A stretch of DNA of 64,000 nucleotides, from NCBI GenBank assembly GCA_016288205.1, contig JAEEYO010000052.1:39011-103010 (forward strand), read 5' to 3'. The notes beneath the pieces are model-generated. The model did not search any database. It was given only the letters and a program-made list of their open reading frames with translations, and was not told the origin of the DNA. Position 1 is the first letter of the stretch; every line of letters starts with the position of its first letter. Source of the stretch: Treponema sp. GTDB lineage: Bacteria > Spirochaetota > Spirochaetia > Treponematales > Treponemataceae. Of the stretch, positions 18,687-27,647 are shown in pieces. A program made the translations under genes and the position numbers.

Positions 18687-19145
18687 TTATTTGCCGCTCT
18701 CAAGCCTGTCCAAGAGCGCCGTGCATCCTGCGAGAACCTGATCGTAAGTAATGTCAAAGTTGCCGGTATACCAGGGGTCGGCTATGTCCTCGGTGGTGCC
18801 GGTAAACTCACGCAGCTTGTAAATCTTGTGGCCGGGGTCTCCGCCGAAAATCATGAGCATGTTTCGGATGTTCGCGCTGTCCATGCCTATGATCAGGTCG
18901 AATTTTTCGTAGTCGCTCCGGGTAATCTGGGACGCTCGGTGGGCTCGCATGGGGATTCCCTCCTCCTGCATCTTTCTTCTTGCGGGCGGGTAAGGCGGGT
19001 TTCCGATTTCCTCGGTGCTGGTCGCCTTCGAGTCTATGTGGTAGGAACCGTTCAGTCCCCTCTTTTCAACGAGATATTCCATTACGAACTGTGCCATGGG
19101 TGAGCGGCAGATGTTTCCGTGGCAGACAAAAAGTATTCTGTTCAT
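18687..19145 (-). CDS. Low-molecular-weight protein-tyrosine phosphatase
   Basis: This 152-residue protein has the P-loop near the N-terminus, VCHGNICRSPMAQ (C-x5-R-S), and the general acid in DPWYTGNFDITYDQV, the two hallmarks of the low-molecular-weight phosphatase family. Such enzymes dephosphorylate tyrosine on proteins, in bacteria often kinases of polysaccharide export, or act on small phosphates. No tyrosine kinase gene is nearby. The start follows AGGAAG, and an extended -10 (TGC-TATAAT) lies upstream. It diverges from the membrane HTH gene. Confidence 0.92.
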   Translation of the reverse strand: MNRILFVCHGNICRSPMAQFVMEYLVEKRGLNGSYHIDSKATSTEEIGNPPYPPARRKMQEEGIPMRAHRASQITRSDYEKFDLIIGMDSANIRNMLMIFGGDPGHKIYKLREFTGTTEDIADPWYTGNFDITYDQVLAGCTALLDRLESGK

Positions 19146-19194
19146 TTTTCATTCACTTCCTGAATCCATTATAGCATAAACACATCTGAAAAAA

Positions 19195-19223
19195 TAGACA
19201 AAAAAATAATTCTACTATATAAT
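19195..19223 (+). promoter_or_regulatory. Promoter implying a leaderless membrane-HTH mRNA
   Basis: TAGACA (19195-19200) and TATAAT (19218-19223) are 17 bp apart. The ATG at 19230 is 6 bp past the -10 box, with no room for a ribosome site. Confidence 0.65.
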
Positions 19224-19229
19224 TGTGCT

Positions 19230-19964
19230 ATGAAATCATTTTATTCAAAACAGTTTTTGCTTTTTGTGCGGATCATCTCCGTTTTCTTTATCCTGCTTTT
19301 GATTTATTTGACCGGACACGCCGTTTACGATGTTTTTTTCCTGCATGATTATTTATGCACCGTCGGTCTTGTCTGCGGCCCCCTGAGCATACTGATTTTG
19401 TCCTTCGTGGTGCTCAAGCCGGAAAAGCTCGCGCTGTTCGTACCGCCACTCATATTTTACTCAATCTCAAATGCCATCGGAAATGCAAATCCCGCCTTCC
19501 AGATTATTTTTCTGGAGCTTGCCGTACTCATCCTGTGGATCCGCGGTTTTTTCAGGACTCACAAATCACTCAAAATTGTCGGCCTCATCCTGATTTATCT
19601 GGTTCCCATGCTTTTTTACATGCGGCTCGGCTGGAATGAATTTTCAAATCAGCTTCTGGACATCCTTCAAATCATACTGGTGACATCCTGCACGATTTTT
19701 ATCCTTTATGAATACCTCAAGTCACAGACCGTAAAGGACAAGGTTCTGAATGTAGCCGATTATCCCGAGACCACAGAGCGCGACGCAAAATGGCTTGCAC
19801 TTGTCCAGCAGGGAGTAAAATATGAGGCGATCGCCATCGACTATGAGCTGACCTTGGGAACCGTCCAGAACAGGCTCAACAAAGTCTATCATATTCTTGA
19901 AATAGGCGACCGCATCGGTTTTCTTTCAATTTACTCGAACGCAAAAATCATCTATAAAAAATGA
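19230..19964 (+). CDS. Membrane-anchored regulator with C-terminal LuxR-like HTH
   Basis: This 244-residue protein has about six hydrophobic helices across residues 8-165, then a cytoplasmic tail. The tail contains a LuxR/sigma4-like helix-turn-helix (ERDAKWLALVQQGVKYEAIAIDYELTLGTVQNRLNKVYHILEIGDRIGFLSIY). It appears to be a one-component regulator that stays in the membrane while contacting DNA. A second protein with the same layout but different sequence lies at 27648-28367. No ligand or target is evident. The start is set by the promoter, which ends 6 bp before the ATG. Confidence 0.75.
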   Translation: MKSFYSKQFLLFVRIISVFFILLLIYLTGHAVYDVFFLHDYLCTVGLVCGPLSILILSFVVLKPEKLALFVPPLIFYSISNAIGNANPAFQIIFLELAVLILWIRGFFRTHKSLKIVGLILIYLVPMLFYMRLGWNEFSNQLLDILQIILVTSCTIFILYEYLKSQTVKDKVLNVADYPETTERDAKWLALVQQGVKYEAIAIDYELTLGTVQNRLNKVYHILEIGDRIGFLSIYSNAKIIYKK

Positions 19965-19969
19965 TCCTC

Positions 19970-20950
19970 TTACATGAAAGTGTGGGTCCAGCTGATTGCA
20001 ATCCGCTTAAAATACCATTCCGTGCCGCTCACCTTTGAGCTCAGCATCTCATGCTCATTTTCGAATTTCGTCTCGAAACTTCTGCGAGTTGAAAAGTCAA
20101 ATATGCACGAAAGATTGTCCCTTTCCCCCAGCTTGAACTGAGCTACAGGACTTATGGAAATCTCCGGGAAAGCTCCGTCAAAGGTCTCGTCAAATTCTCC
20201 GTACACGGATCCGTCGTAATATCCCACGGACTTGAACATGAATCCAACGACACTCAACGGAAGCGGCATCTGATAGGCGATTATTCCCTGAGCCTCATAG
20301 GCAAGACCCTGAGCCTTTGTTTTCGTGCACTGCCATTCAAAAAGAGTGTCCTTGTCAACGCCGGCCATCCCCATATAAACGACTGTATACGATGCCATCA
20401 AAAGAACGTGGCTCCAGTCACCTGGAATCAATGCCCCAGTGTCAAACTGGAATGTGGCTCCCGCATACAAATCATAATAGGGATTCTTAAAAGTCGAAAG
20501 CTTGTCATATTCATGCGTCGTCTTGTTATATTCAGCGGCACCTTCAAGTCCAAGATAATTCCAGCCCCAGCCGATTGATGCCCCCGCACGGAGAATTAAA
20601 AACGGAACCGGCACAAACTCCACGCCAAGTTTCGGCCTTATGGAAACCGGAGTCAGCTCAAGCCCACCGCTCACATTTACGCACGCATCCCTCAGAAGCA
20701 TATTCTCTCCAAGCGGTGTATTGATCTTGTAGAACCCGTTTAAAGTTGTCGCCAACTCCACGCCGTTGAAGGGACCTGTAATCGGGGAAAAATGTGTTCC
20801 CCCAGTTATAAAGTCGGATTTGGGATAGTAGGCGAAATCCGTCGTCAAGCTCAGGCTGAAGGGAGACTCTTTCTCCTCCTCCGCAAAAAGCGACGAGACA
20901 ATCATCATGGCAAAAGCCAGGGCCGTCAGCAAAAATTTGTTTTTTCTCAT
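19970..20950 (-). CDS. Putative outer-membrane beta-barrel protein
   Basis: This 326-residue protein has a signal peptide (about 1-23, ending SSLFAEE). Many alternating, aromatic-rich beta strands follow (FSLSLTTDFAYYPKSDF, LILRAGASIGWGWNYLGLEG, YYDLYAGATFQF), and the last strand ends in aromatic residues (IAISWTHTFM). This pattern is typical of outer-membrane barrels in spirochaetes. I cannot place it in a named family, and no function should be assumed. It converges with the membrane HTH gene (5-bp gap). Confidence 0.6.
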   Translation of the reverse strand: MRKNKFLLTALAFAMMIVSSLFAEEEKESPFSLSLTTDFAYYPKSDFITGGTHFSPITGPFNGVELATTLNGFYKINTPLGENMLLRDACVNVSGGLELTPVSIRPKLGVEFVPVPFLILRAGASIGWGWNYLGLEGAAEYNKTTHEYDKLSTFKNPYYDLYAGATFQFDTGALIPGDWSHVLLMASYTVVYMGMAGVDKDTLFEWQCTKTKAQGLAYEAQGIIAYQMPLPLSVVGFMFKSVGYYDGSVYGEFDETFDGAFPEISISPVAQFKLGERDNLSCIFDFSTRRSFETKFENEHEMLSSKVSGTEWYFKRIAISWTHTFM

Positions 20951-20999
20951 ACTTGATTCTCCTTATAAATCAGTTGAATATATTTATTCTCTACAAGCT

Positions 21000-22376
21000 T
21001 TAGCGCCTGCGACATACTCCGGAAAGCTTAATGATTCCGGCGACGAACGAAAGACATGCAGAGACCAAAAGCACGATATACAGATCCGGCACGAAAAGCC
21101 TCACAACCCAAAGAGGAGTGTCCAGCAGAATCTTTGTGAAGGTCAAAAGGAACAGGGGGAACAAAACATAAGCCAGAATGCCCAGGATGATTTTTACCAC
21201 TCTCCTTTTTTTGCCCTGCGACACAGCATGACGGGATTTAACAGCCCTTATAAAAATAATGAGCGACAGGCAGATTATAAGAAGATAAATGGCGTCATAG
21301 AGCAGGTGAAGCTGGACGAATTTATTATGGTTGACATCCTCCACAGACTCTCCCCTTATGAGTGAGACGCTGTCCCAGACTACGTTGTTCATAAGATTGT
21401 TCAGCACAAACTCATCGTTTGCATTTATCATAAAACACACGGCAAGCTTCATGTCCGGCAAAATGTACATATAGGTGATTCCGTTCTCAACCTGGCCTCC
21501 GTGAAAGACCATAGGATATCCGTTCCACTTCATGTAGTTCCACCCCTTTCCATAATAGGCGTCATATTCCTTTACACCGAGCGGGACATTTTTATACCAC
21601 ATGGAATTTATTGACTCCTGCGTGATGATTCTCTCTCCGTTTTGCGTAAGACCACCGTTAAGGTACATCCTCAGATATTTTCCGTGGTCATCCGGAGTCG
21701 AGGCAATATAACCCGCGGGCTCATGGAACCATGATTTTTCGGTTGGAAAAACCGCATCACCTTTTTTGAAAAAACCGAAATAGTTTCTGTTGCCCTTCAA
21801 GAGCTTCGGACTGTCCTTTGCCTTCCATGCATTTGCCGTTGAGTCTTCCATACCGAGAGGCTCAAAAACATTGCGTCGGATATAGTCCTCATACGACAGA
21901 CCGCTCACGGATTCCACTATTTTACCGAGCAAGTCATAATTCACATTCGCATACTCGTATTTTCCATAAGAATCCGTAATCTTCACATTATGAAGCTTGG
22001 CATGAGTGTCAAAGCCGCTTGTATGATTCAAGAGCGAAAGCACCGTGACCTTCTTTTCAAACTTATAATCAGGAAGATAGAGAGAAATGTCGTCGGCAAG
22101 ATTCACAAGCCCCTGCTCGACCAGCTGCATAATGCAGAGCGCGGTATAGGACTTGCTCATTGAGCCTATGAAAAACTGACGGTCAAGGCTGTCACATTCT
22201 CCATAGGACTTTTCAAGCAGCGTTTCATCGGGATTTGCCACAAAGACTGCCATTCCGGGAATATGGTAGGCATCAACCATTTTGCCAAGATACTCATCCA
22301 GATTTTGAATGGCCTGAGTCTCCGCAAAACAGTTTGCGGCAAAAATAAACGAAAGAATAAAAAATATCTTTTTCAT
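21000..22376 (-). CDS. Serine hydrolase of the beta-lactamase/class C family with membrane tail
   Basis: This 458-residue protein has a signal peptide (MKKIFFILSFIFAANCFA). The catalytic domain carries the S-x-x-K motif in GSMSKSYTA, the tyrosine motif YANVNYDLLG and a C-terminal HGG. Three hydrophobic helices follow (about 360-455), anchoring it in the membrane. Family members include DD-peptidases, esterases and penicillin-binding proteins of class C type; the membrane tail is seen in many of these peptidase-like members. I chose the ATG at 22376 because it is preceded by GAGGTG, whereas a longer frame is not. Confidence 0.85.
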   Translation of the reverse strand: MKKIFFILSFIFAANCFAETQAIQNLDEYLGKMVDAYHIPGMAVFVANPDETLLEKSYGECDSLDRQFFIGSMSKSYTALCIMQLVEQGLVNLADDISLYLPDYKFEKKVTVLSLLNHTSGFDTHAKLHNVKITDSYGKYEYANVNYDLLGKIVESVSGLSYEDYIRRNVFEPLGMEDSTANAWKAKDSPKLLKGNRNYFGFFKKGDAVFPTEKSWFHEPAGYIASTPDDHGKYLRMYLNGGLTQNGERIITQESINSMWYKNVPLGVKEYDAYYGKGWNYMKWNGYPMVFHGGQVENGITYMYILPDMKLAVCFMINANDEFVLNNLMNNVVWDSVSLIRGESVEDVNHNKFVQLHLLYDAIYLLIICLSLIIFIRAVKSRHAVSQGKKRRVVKIILGILAYVLFPLFLLTFTKILLDTPLWVVRLFVPDLYIVLLVSACLSFVAGIIKLSGVCRRR

Positions 22377-22394
22377 AAGCACCTCACGCCGCAA

Positions 22395-22423
22395 ATTATG
22401 ATGCATTGAAAAAGATATGGCAA
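22395..22423 (-). promoter_or_regulatory. Promoter of the serine hydrolase gene
   Basis: On the minus strand TTGCCA (22423-22418) and CATAAT (22400-22395) are 17 bp apart. Confidence 0.5.
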
Positions 22424-22461
22424 TATGAAAATGGGGAACCTAATACGGCTTTATGAGGTAC

Positions 22462-23115
22462 TTAACACGACAAATATTTAACAAGCTCGCTGAGATTTTT
22501 CAAGATTGTTTCCGACAAAGCCGCCATCTCTTCATTTTCAGGAAGCAAATCGGGAATCATAACCGGCCTGAGACCACCTCGCGACGCAGCTTTTATTCCA
22601 TTATATGAGTCTTCCACCGCATAGGATTTTTCAGGCTCCACACCAAGCCCCTCACACGCCGTAAGATAGATGTCCGGCTCCGGCTTGCTCCTTGAAACCA
22701 TGTCCCCGGTGACGATTTTTTCAAAATAATCCAGAATTCCCGCATCCCTGAGCTGATTTATCACAGTCTGCCTGCGGGTGGAAGTCGCAAGGGCTATTCT
22801 TTTGTCCGAGGATTTAAGGAAATCCAGAATTTCTGCCACACCGGTCTTCATCGGGAGCCTGCCGCCGTCATACCTCTCGTGGTACATCTTGGACGCTTCC
22901 TTCGCATACACATCGTAGGGAAAATCCTCACCATAGGCTTCCCTCATGATTTCCCTCGTCCTCTCCATCGTGGTTCCTGTACACGCCAAATATGGCTTTT
23001 CTATGCCCTTTATTCCATATTTTCCCGCAATTTCCTTCCAGCAGTCAAAAACCGCGCGCTCAGAATCAAAAATCACGCCGTCCATGTCAAAAACCACCGC
23101 ATCAAACACCTTCAT
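22462..23115 (-). CDS. HAD-superfamily sugar-phosphate phosphatase/phosphomutase
   Basis: This 217-residue protein has HAD motif I (VFDMDGVIFDSE), motif II (LATSTRR), motif III Lys (SKPEPDIYLTACE) and motif IV (AVEDSYNGIKAA), in the beta-phosphoglucomutase-like subfamily with a helical cap. Such enzymes hydrolyse or isomerise small sugar phosphates. The exact substrate cannot be predicted. It stands alone, followed by a nucleotidyltransferase gene in the same direction with a gap of about 65 bp. Confidence 0.88.
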   Translation of the reverse strand: MKVFDAVVFDMDGVIFDSERAVFDCWKEIAGKYGIKGIEKPYLACTGTTMERTREIMREAYGEDFPYDVYAKEASKMYHERYDGGRLPMKTGVAEILDFLKSSDKRIALATSTRRQTVINQLRDAGILDYFEKIVTGDMVSRSKPEPDIYLTACEGLGVEPEKSYAVEDSYNGIKAASRGGLRPVMIPDLLPENEEMAALSETILKNLSELVKYLSC

Positions 23116-23181
23116 AAGCTGCTCGTGAACCTCTTCTATTTTAGATTTTTGGCTAATTACCCAGTTATATAAAATAAGCTG

Positions 23182-24003
23182 TCAATCATCTATTTTAATT
23201 TCCCCGAGTGCAAAGGCCGCATATCTTTTGGCAAGGGACAAATCATAGCCGGAAAAAGAGTCTCCCCGGTATTCTTCCAGGGCCGATTCCAGCAAGGGAG
23301 CAAAATCAGGAGGAAGATTTTTCAAAGCCCACTCCCCGCCTTCCCTCTTTGAAAGCACAAGCCCCTCCTTTTTGAAGGCAAGAACCCGGGAAAGATTCAA
23401 AACCAGATAGCACGTGTTCCCGGAAATTTCCTCCTCAGCCCCGCAAACGTCATCCATAATCGACTCAAGATATTTTTCGGGAGGCACATCGGCAAAAAAA
23501 TCATCAATCTTCATACCGTAAAGGCAGAAGCCTCGCTTTTTCGTAATCATAAAATGGGCGGCAAGATCCACGTCGCAACCCTTCATCTTCTGGACATAAT
23601 CCGCAGGGTTCTCCCTGTACCAATTCTCATGCATCGCGGAAAAATGCAGGTCAAAGGGAGTCGGAAAGGCAAAAGGCTTGCAGTCTTTTTGAAGAACCAC
23701 GCTCATCTCAATTCCGCCGTGTCCCTTAAGCCTGCCGCTCCCCCTGCAAAAATCCTCATGCAGACTCAGAATCATGTCCATAAAACGAAGCTTGGTAAAA
23801 TCAGGAAGGCCCTCCCTCACGCCCACAAGCAAATCCAGATCGCTTGATTTGGGATTGAAGCACCCCATAGAAGCAGAGCCGTGCAGGTACACGCCGAGCA
23901 AGTTAGCTTCCAAAATCTCCCGGGCCCCATCAACAAAGCGGGTCAAAATGCCCACGACATTTTCAGGAAGCCCCAGCGCATTTACGTCCATCTCAAAACA
24001 CAT
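23182..24003 (-). CDS. Nucleotidyltransferase, aminoglycoside adenylyltransferase-like
   Basis: This 273-residue protein has the minimal nucleotidyltransferase motif HGSASMGCFNPKSSDLDLLVGV (G-S followed by D-x-D). A C-terminal helical domain resembles that of the ANT(3'')/ANT(9) aminoglycoside adenylyltransferases (DUF4111). It could modify an aminoglycoside such as streptomycin or spectinomycin, but chromosomal relatives with unknown substrates are common, so resistance should not be assumed. It starts 3 bp after the alcohol-dehydrogenase stop, so the two are probably co-transcribed. No mobile element is visible around it. Confidence 0.72.
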   Translation of the reverse strand: MCFEMDVNALGLPENVVGILTRFVDGAREILEANLLGVYLHGSASMGCFNPKSSDLDLLVGVREGLPDFTKLRFMDMILSLHEDFCRGSGRLKGHGGIEMSVVLQKDCKPFAFPTPFDLHFSAMHENWYRENPADYVQKMKGCDVDLAAHFMITKKRGFCLYGMKIDDFFADVPPEKYLESIMDDVCGAEEEISGNTCYLVLNLSRVLAFKKEGLVLSKREGGEWALKNLPPDFAPLLESALEEYRGDSFSGYDLSLAKRYAAFALGEIKIDD

Positions 24004-24006
24004 TTT

Positions 24007-25185
24007 TCAGCGGCTCATTTTGTAGATTTCGTACATGTCATCTTCCTTGAGGAATCTTGCGGATCCCTTGCCGCCGTTTACTCCCACGGCACATTTGTGG
24101 GCCATGAGTCTCAAATCATCCTCCGTAGCGTTCACTCCCAGCTCGCGGAGATTTGTCGGCATCTTGATCTCGCGGTAGAAATCCTCCATCGCCTCAATTC
24201 CCTTAAGCGCGATTTCCTCATCGCTTCCAGAATTTGCGACACCCATCACGTTAAGGGCATAACGCTTGAACCTCGGAAGACAATTCTTATAAACATAGCG
24301 AGCCCAGCTTCCCCAGATTGCGGCAAGTCCCGCACCATGAGCCACGTCGTAAAGTCCTCCAAGCTCGTGCTCCAGTTTGTGGGTCATCCAGTCACCGCCG
24401 TCATTTCCGCATCCGGTAAGTCCGTTGTGTGAAAGACTTCCTGCCCACATCACCTCGGCGCGTGCGTCATAATTTTTCGGATCCCTCACAAGAATCCTAG
24501 CGTTCTCCTTTACCGTGCGAAGAAGAGCCTCCGCCATGGAATCTGTGAGCTCCATGTTTCCGCCGTTCGTAAAATACCGCTCCATCGTGTGCATCATAAT
24601 GTCGGTGCATCCACATGCGGTCTGATAATCAGGCAGTGTCATCGTCAGCTCAGGATTCAGGATTGCAAATCGGGGACGGCAGAAATCGCTTGAGTAACCG
24701 CGCTTCACAAGTCCCTCTTCCTTTGTGATTACAGAAGAGTCGCTCATCTCGCTTCCGGTCGCGGCAAGGGTCAGAATCACACCGAGTGGCATACACGCCT
24801 TTGCCTTTCTCTTGTAATCGTAAAAATCCCAGACATCGCCCTCGTTCATAAGACCATAGCCGATAGCCTTCGCAGAATCAATCGCACTTCCTCCACCGAC
24901 AGCAAGAAGGAAATCAACTCCCTCTTTTTTGCAAAGCTCTATTCCCTCATACACAAGCCCAAGATGAGGATTCGGAACCGCACCCCCAAGCTTCACATAA
25001 GCGATTCCAGCCTTGTCCAAAAGATCCGTCACACGCTGCATCAGGCCCGAGCGGATTACGCTTCCCCCGCCGTAATGAATCAAAACCTTTTTACCGCCGA
25101 ACTCCTTCACCAAGTCCGCGACTTTTTCCTCAGTGTTCTTTCCGAACACAACCTTCGTAGGCGCAAAATAATTAAAGTCAAACAC
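24007..25185 (-). CDS. Iron-containing alcohol dehydrogenase
   Basis: This 392-residue group III Fe-dependent alcohol dehydrogenase is of the butanol-dehydrogenase type. It has the NAD(P)-binding region VLIHYGGGSVIRSG, the GGGSAIDSAKAI motif, and the metal ligands in the His-rich region (MMHTMERYFT, LEHELGGLYDVAHGAGLA). It would reduce short aldehydes to alcohols during fermentation, or the reverse. A GTG start at 25185 is chosen because AAGGAGGGAG lies directly upstream; the longer frame to 25236 has no such site. Confidence 0.9.
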   Translation of the reverse strand: MFDFNYFAPTKVVFGKNTEEKVADLVKEFGGKKVLIHYGGGSVIRSGLMQRVTDLLDKAGIAYVKLGGAVPNPHLGLVYEGIELCKKEGVDFLLAVGGGSAIDSAKAIGYGLMNEGDVWDFYDYKRKAKACMPLGVILTLAATGSEMSDSSVITKEEGLVKRGYSSDFCRPRFAILNPELTMTLPDYQTACGCTDIMMHTMERYFTNGGNMELTDSMAEALLRTVKENARILVRDPKNYDARAEVMWAGSLSHNGLTGCGNDGGDWMTHKLEHELGGLYDVAHGAGLAAIWGSWARYVYKNCLPRFKRYALNVMGVANSGSDEEIALKGIEAMEDFYREIKMPTNLRELGVNATEDDLRLMAHKCAVGVNGGKGSARFLKEDDMYEIYKMSR

Positions 25186-25292
25186 AAGCTCCCTCCTTTG
25201 TTTTCTCTTTGTCACCAGGATTAAATCCATGACCATTACCCTATCCTATAGCAAAAAAAGCCCTTTTGACAAGGTGAGAAAAGTCCGCCGTA

Positions 25293-25321
25293 TTAACAAA
25301 AGCGACAAAATCTGATATAGT
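25293..25321 (+). promoter_or_regulatory. Promoter implying a leaderless macrodomain-gene mRNA
   Basis: TTAACA (25293-25298) and TATAGT (25316-25321) are 17 bp apart. The ATG at 25327 is 5 bp past the -10 box. Confidence 0.6.
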
Positions 25322-25326
25322 AAAAT

Positions 25327-26310
25327 ATGCCTTTTAAAATTGAACGGAATGACATTACGAATGTCCACACGGAAGCCATAGTCAACACAGCGAATCCAAA
25401 ACCCATAATCGGAACTGGAACCGACACGGCCATTTATCATGCGGCGGGGATGGAGCAGATGCTTGAGGCACGTCAAAAAATCGGTGAGATAAAAAGGGGC
25501 GAGGCGGCGTATACACAGTCATTTAATCTTGCGGCAAACGGCATACGCTACATAATCCACACAGTAGGCGTAAGATGGGAAGGCGGAGAACAGGGGGAGA
25601 TTGACGTGATGCGGAACTGCTACCGTAACTCCCTCAGACTCGCAGAGGAGCTTAATTGCAAGAGCATTTCCATTCCGCTTCTGGCAACCGGGAATTATGA
25701 GTTTCCGAAAGAGACGGCACTAAACATTGCGCTCGATGAAATAAGCCATTTTTTATTTACAAGCGAGATGGAAGTTGTGCTCATTGTCTATGACAAGGAA
25801 TCTTTTCAGGTCTCAAAAAAAATCTTCGACGGCGTAAAAAGCTTTATAAACGACAATTATATTGCCGACAAATCCGGCGGAAAATCTGATGAAAAATCCG
25901 GGCAGGAAACAAAGAAGCATGACGAAGGAAAAATCGTGCCGGCCGTCAAGGATTTTATTTCGCGGACAAAGGACACTCCGAATTTCCAGGACCTCCTGAG
26001 GACGTACATACGCGAAAAAAATCTCGACAATCCCACGGTTTACAAACGCTCCCTGATAATCGACAAAAAGCTCTTTTCCAAAATCATCAGCGGACACATA
26101 CCGAACAAGCGTTCGGCCATGGCACTGGGACTTGCACTTGAGCTGAGCCTGAATGAATATGAGCAATTTCTTGCAACCGCAAACTTCGCGTTGAACCCCT
26201 CCAATATGTTCGACACAGTTGTAAAATATTGCGTCCTTCAAAAAATCTACGACATCATGAAAGTTGACTCGCTTCTTTTCCAGATGGACTTGCCCTGCTT
26301 CAACGAATAG
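25327..26310 (+). CDS. Macrodomain protein with C-terminal helical domain
   Basis: This 327-residue protein has an N-terminal macrodomain (about 1-165): IVNTANPKPIIGTGTDTAIYHAAG is the ADP-ribose-binding loop and LLATGNYEFPKE the second loop. A charged linker (KSGGKSDEKSGQETKKHDEGK) leads to a C-terminal helical domain (about 205-325; TVYKRSLIIDKKLFSKIISGHIPNKRSAMALGLALELSLNEYEQFL). That domain resembles one found attached to other macrodomain and signalling proteins in gut bacteria and looks HTH-like. It may bind or hydrolyse ADP-ribose conjugates. The role of the C-terminal domain is inferred. Confidence 0.8.
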   Translation: MPFKIERNDITNVHTEAIVNTANPKPIIGTGTDTAIYHAAGMEQMLEARQKIGEIKRGEAAYTQSFNLAANGIRYIIHTVGVRWEGGEQGEIDVMRNCYRNSLRLAEELNCKSISIPLLATGNYEFPKETALNIALDEISHFLFTSEMEVVLIVYDKESFQVSKKIFDGVKSFINDNYIADKSGGKSDEKSGQETKKHDEGKIVPAVKDFISRTKDTPNFQDLLRTYIREKNLDNPTVYKRSLIIDKKLFSKIISGHIPNKRSAMALGLALELSLNEYEQFLATANFALNPSNMFDTVVKYCVLQKIYDIMKVDSLLFQMDLPCFNE

Positions 26311-26314
26311 AAAA

Positions 26315-26346
26315 GTCGCATTTTCTGCGACCCCACTTTTTTTCCA
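26315..26346 (+). terminator. Intrinsic terminator after the macrodomain gene
   Basis: GTCGCA (26315-26320) pairs with TGCGAC (26326-26331) across a TTTTC loop. A T-rich run follows (26337-26343). Confidence 0.7.
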
Positions 26347-26384
26347 ATAATATATACTCTCATCAAGATTAAACAGGAGGTGTT

Positions 26385-26867
26385 ATGGTCGAAGGATTTT
26401 TTGGCGGAAAGTTCATTCCGTTTCACAAAGGTCATCTGTATTGTGTGGACTTTGCCTCGCGTCTCTGCGACAAGGTTTATGTACTTCTTTTTGACAGCCC
26501 TGAAAACCGAGGTCTTGAGCACGGGACTAAAATCGACACCATCCTTTCTCTTGAGGCGAGGACGGAGCAGATGCGAAATCTCGTGAAAAAATATTCCAAC
26601 GTGGAGTTCCGCGTCATAAACACGGACGGATGCCTGAGGGATGACGGCACGGAGGACTGGGACAAGGAAACGCCGCTCGTTCTTAATGCGATCGGAGACA
26701 GATTCAAATATGTGTTCAGCTCGGAACCAAGCTACGGTGAGTACTTCAAGCGGGCTTACCCCTGGGCGACTCACATAGTGGTGGATGAAAAAAGAATTCA
26801 CGTTCCCATCTCAGGAACTGAAGTAAGATTAATGACAATGGAGGAGGCAGCAAAATGGCTGGGGTAA
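26385..26867 (+). CDS. NMN adenylyltransferase, NadR-type, kinase domain absent
   Basis: This 160-residue nucleotidyltransferase has the GGKFIPFHKGHLYCVDFA phosphate-binding motif (H-x-G-H) and the ISGTEVR motif that NadR-like NMN adenylyltransferases use for ATP. It would convert nicotinamide mononucleotide and ATP to NAD. Classical NadR also carries a C-terminal ribosylnicotinamide kinase domain; here the protein stops after the transferase. The gene overlaps pnuC by 13 bp, so the pair is translationally coupled. The start follows AGGAGG. Confidence 0.88.
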   Translation: MVEGFFGGKFIPFHKGHLYCVDFASRLCDKVYVLLFDSPENRGLEHGTKIDTILSLEARTEQMRNLVKKYSNVEFRVINTDGCLRDDGTEDWDKETPLVLNAIGDRFKYVFSSEPSYGEYFKRAYPWATHIVVDEKRIHVPISGTEVRLMTMEEAAKWLG

Positions 26868-27577
26868 AAGACATCAAGGCTTCTATGAAGTCTTTAAAAT
26901 GGTACGAGTGGATTATGGCCGCGGTCATGATCGTAATCGCAGGTTTGGCCGTATACAACGGGTTCACTGATCCGAACAGCAAGAATCCAGGATGGCTTAC
27001 AATCATCAACTTCATTTCTGCAGTCTGCGGAATCTTCTGCGTGTTTCTTACAGCAAAGGCATCCATAAGCAATTTCTGGTTCGCGACCGTAAACACCACC
27101 GTCTACATCATCTACCTTGGGTACTGGCACATCTGGGGAACCTTTGCACTGGAGCTTCTGGTTTACTTCCCAATAAACTTCATCTCATGGTTTATCTGGA
27201 GCAGGCACAGGGATGAAAAGGAGGAGCACCTTACAAAGTCAAAGCGTCTTCCATGGTATGCTGATCTTGCGGTCGTGGCAGGAGTGGTCGCATTCGCTTT
27301 CGTCGCACACGCAATTTTGGTAAGGCTCCACGGAACCGTACCCTGGCTTGACGCCTTCACACTTGCAATAGGAATCGTGGCCGTGGTTCTGGAAATGTTC
27401 CGTTACCGGGAGCAGTATGTCCTTTGGATTATCACCGACGTGATTGCGGTCGCCATGTACATACAGCACTTCGATCCCGTATATCTTACCAAAAAATCAA
27501 TTTATCTGATTGTTGCGGTAATCGGTCTTGCCAACTGGATTAAATTGAACAGGGTGAGAAACAGCGAGAACAAATGA
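26855..27577 (+). CDS. pnuC: Nicotinamide riboside transporter PnuC
   Basis: This 240-residue membrane protein has about seven helices and the PnuC signature stretch NFISWFIWSRHRDEKEE (family motif W-x3-W near the nucleoside site), plus WIITDVIAVAMYIQ. PnuC carriers take up nicotinamide riboside by facilitated diffusion, trapped by phosphorylation. Coupling with the NadR-type adenylyltransferase supports the assignment. A kinase able to phosphorylate the imported riboside is not in this window. The gene ends at a strong terminator. Confidence 0.92.
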   Translation: MAGVKDIKASMKSLKWYEWIMAAVMIVIAGLAVYNGFTDPNSKNPGWLTIINFISAVCGIFCVFLTAKASISNFWFATVNTTVYIIYLGYWHIWGTFALELLVYFPINFISWFIWSRHRDEKEEHLTKSKRLPWYADLAVVAGVVAFAFVAHAILVRLHGTVPWLDAFTLAIGIVAVVLEMFRYREQYVLWIITDVIAVAMYIQHFDPVYLTKKSIYLIVAVIGLANWIKLNRVRNSENK

Positions 27578-27584
27578 GACAGTG

Positions 27585-27635
27585 GAACCCATTGAGTAAT
27601 CCGGCACCTGATTAGTCAGTGGGTTTCTAATTTTC
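27585..27635 (+). terminator. Intrinsic terminator after pnuC
   Basis: GAACCCA (27585-27591) pairs with TGGGTTT (27620-27626), and TGA and TAATC pair further in. A T-rich stretch follows on the plus strand. The region separates pnuC from the convergent membrane-HTH gene. Confidence 0.65.
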
Positions 27636-27647
27636 CGCCAGAATTTT

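Noticed and set aside
23182..24003. Calling the nucleotidyltransferase a transferred antibiotic-resistance gene
   Set aside because: The fold fits, but there is no mobile element around it, and chromosomal relatives with other roles are common.
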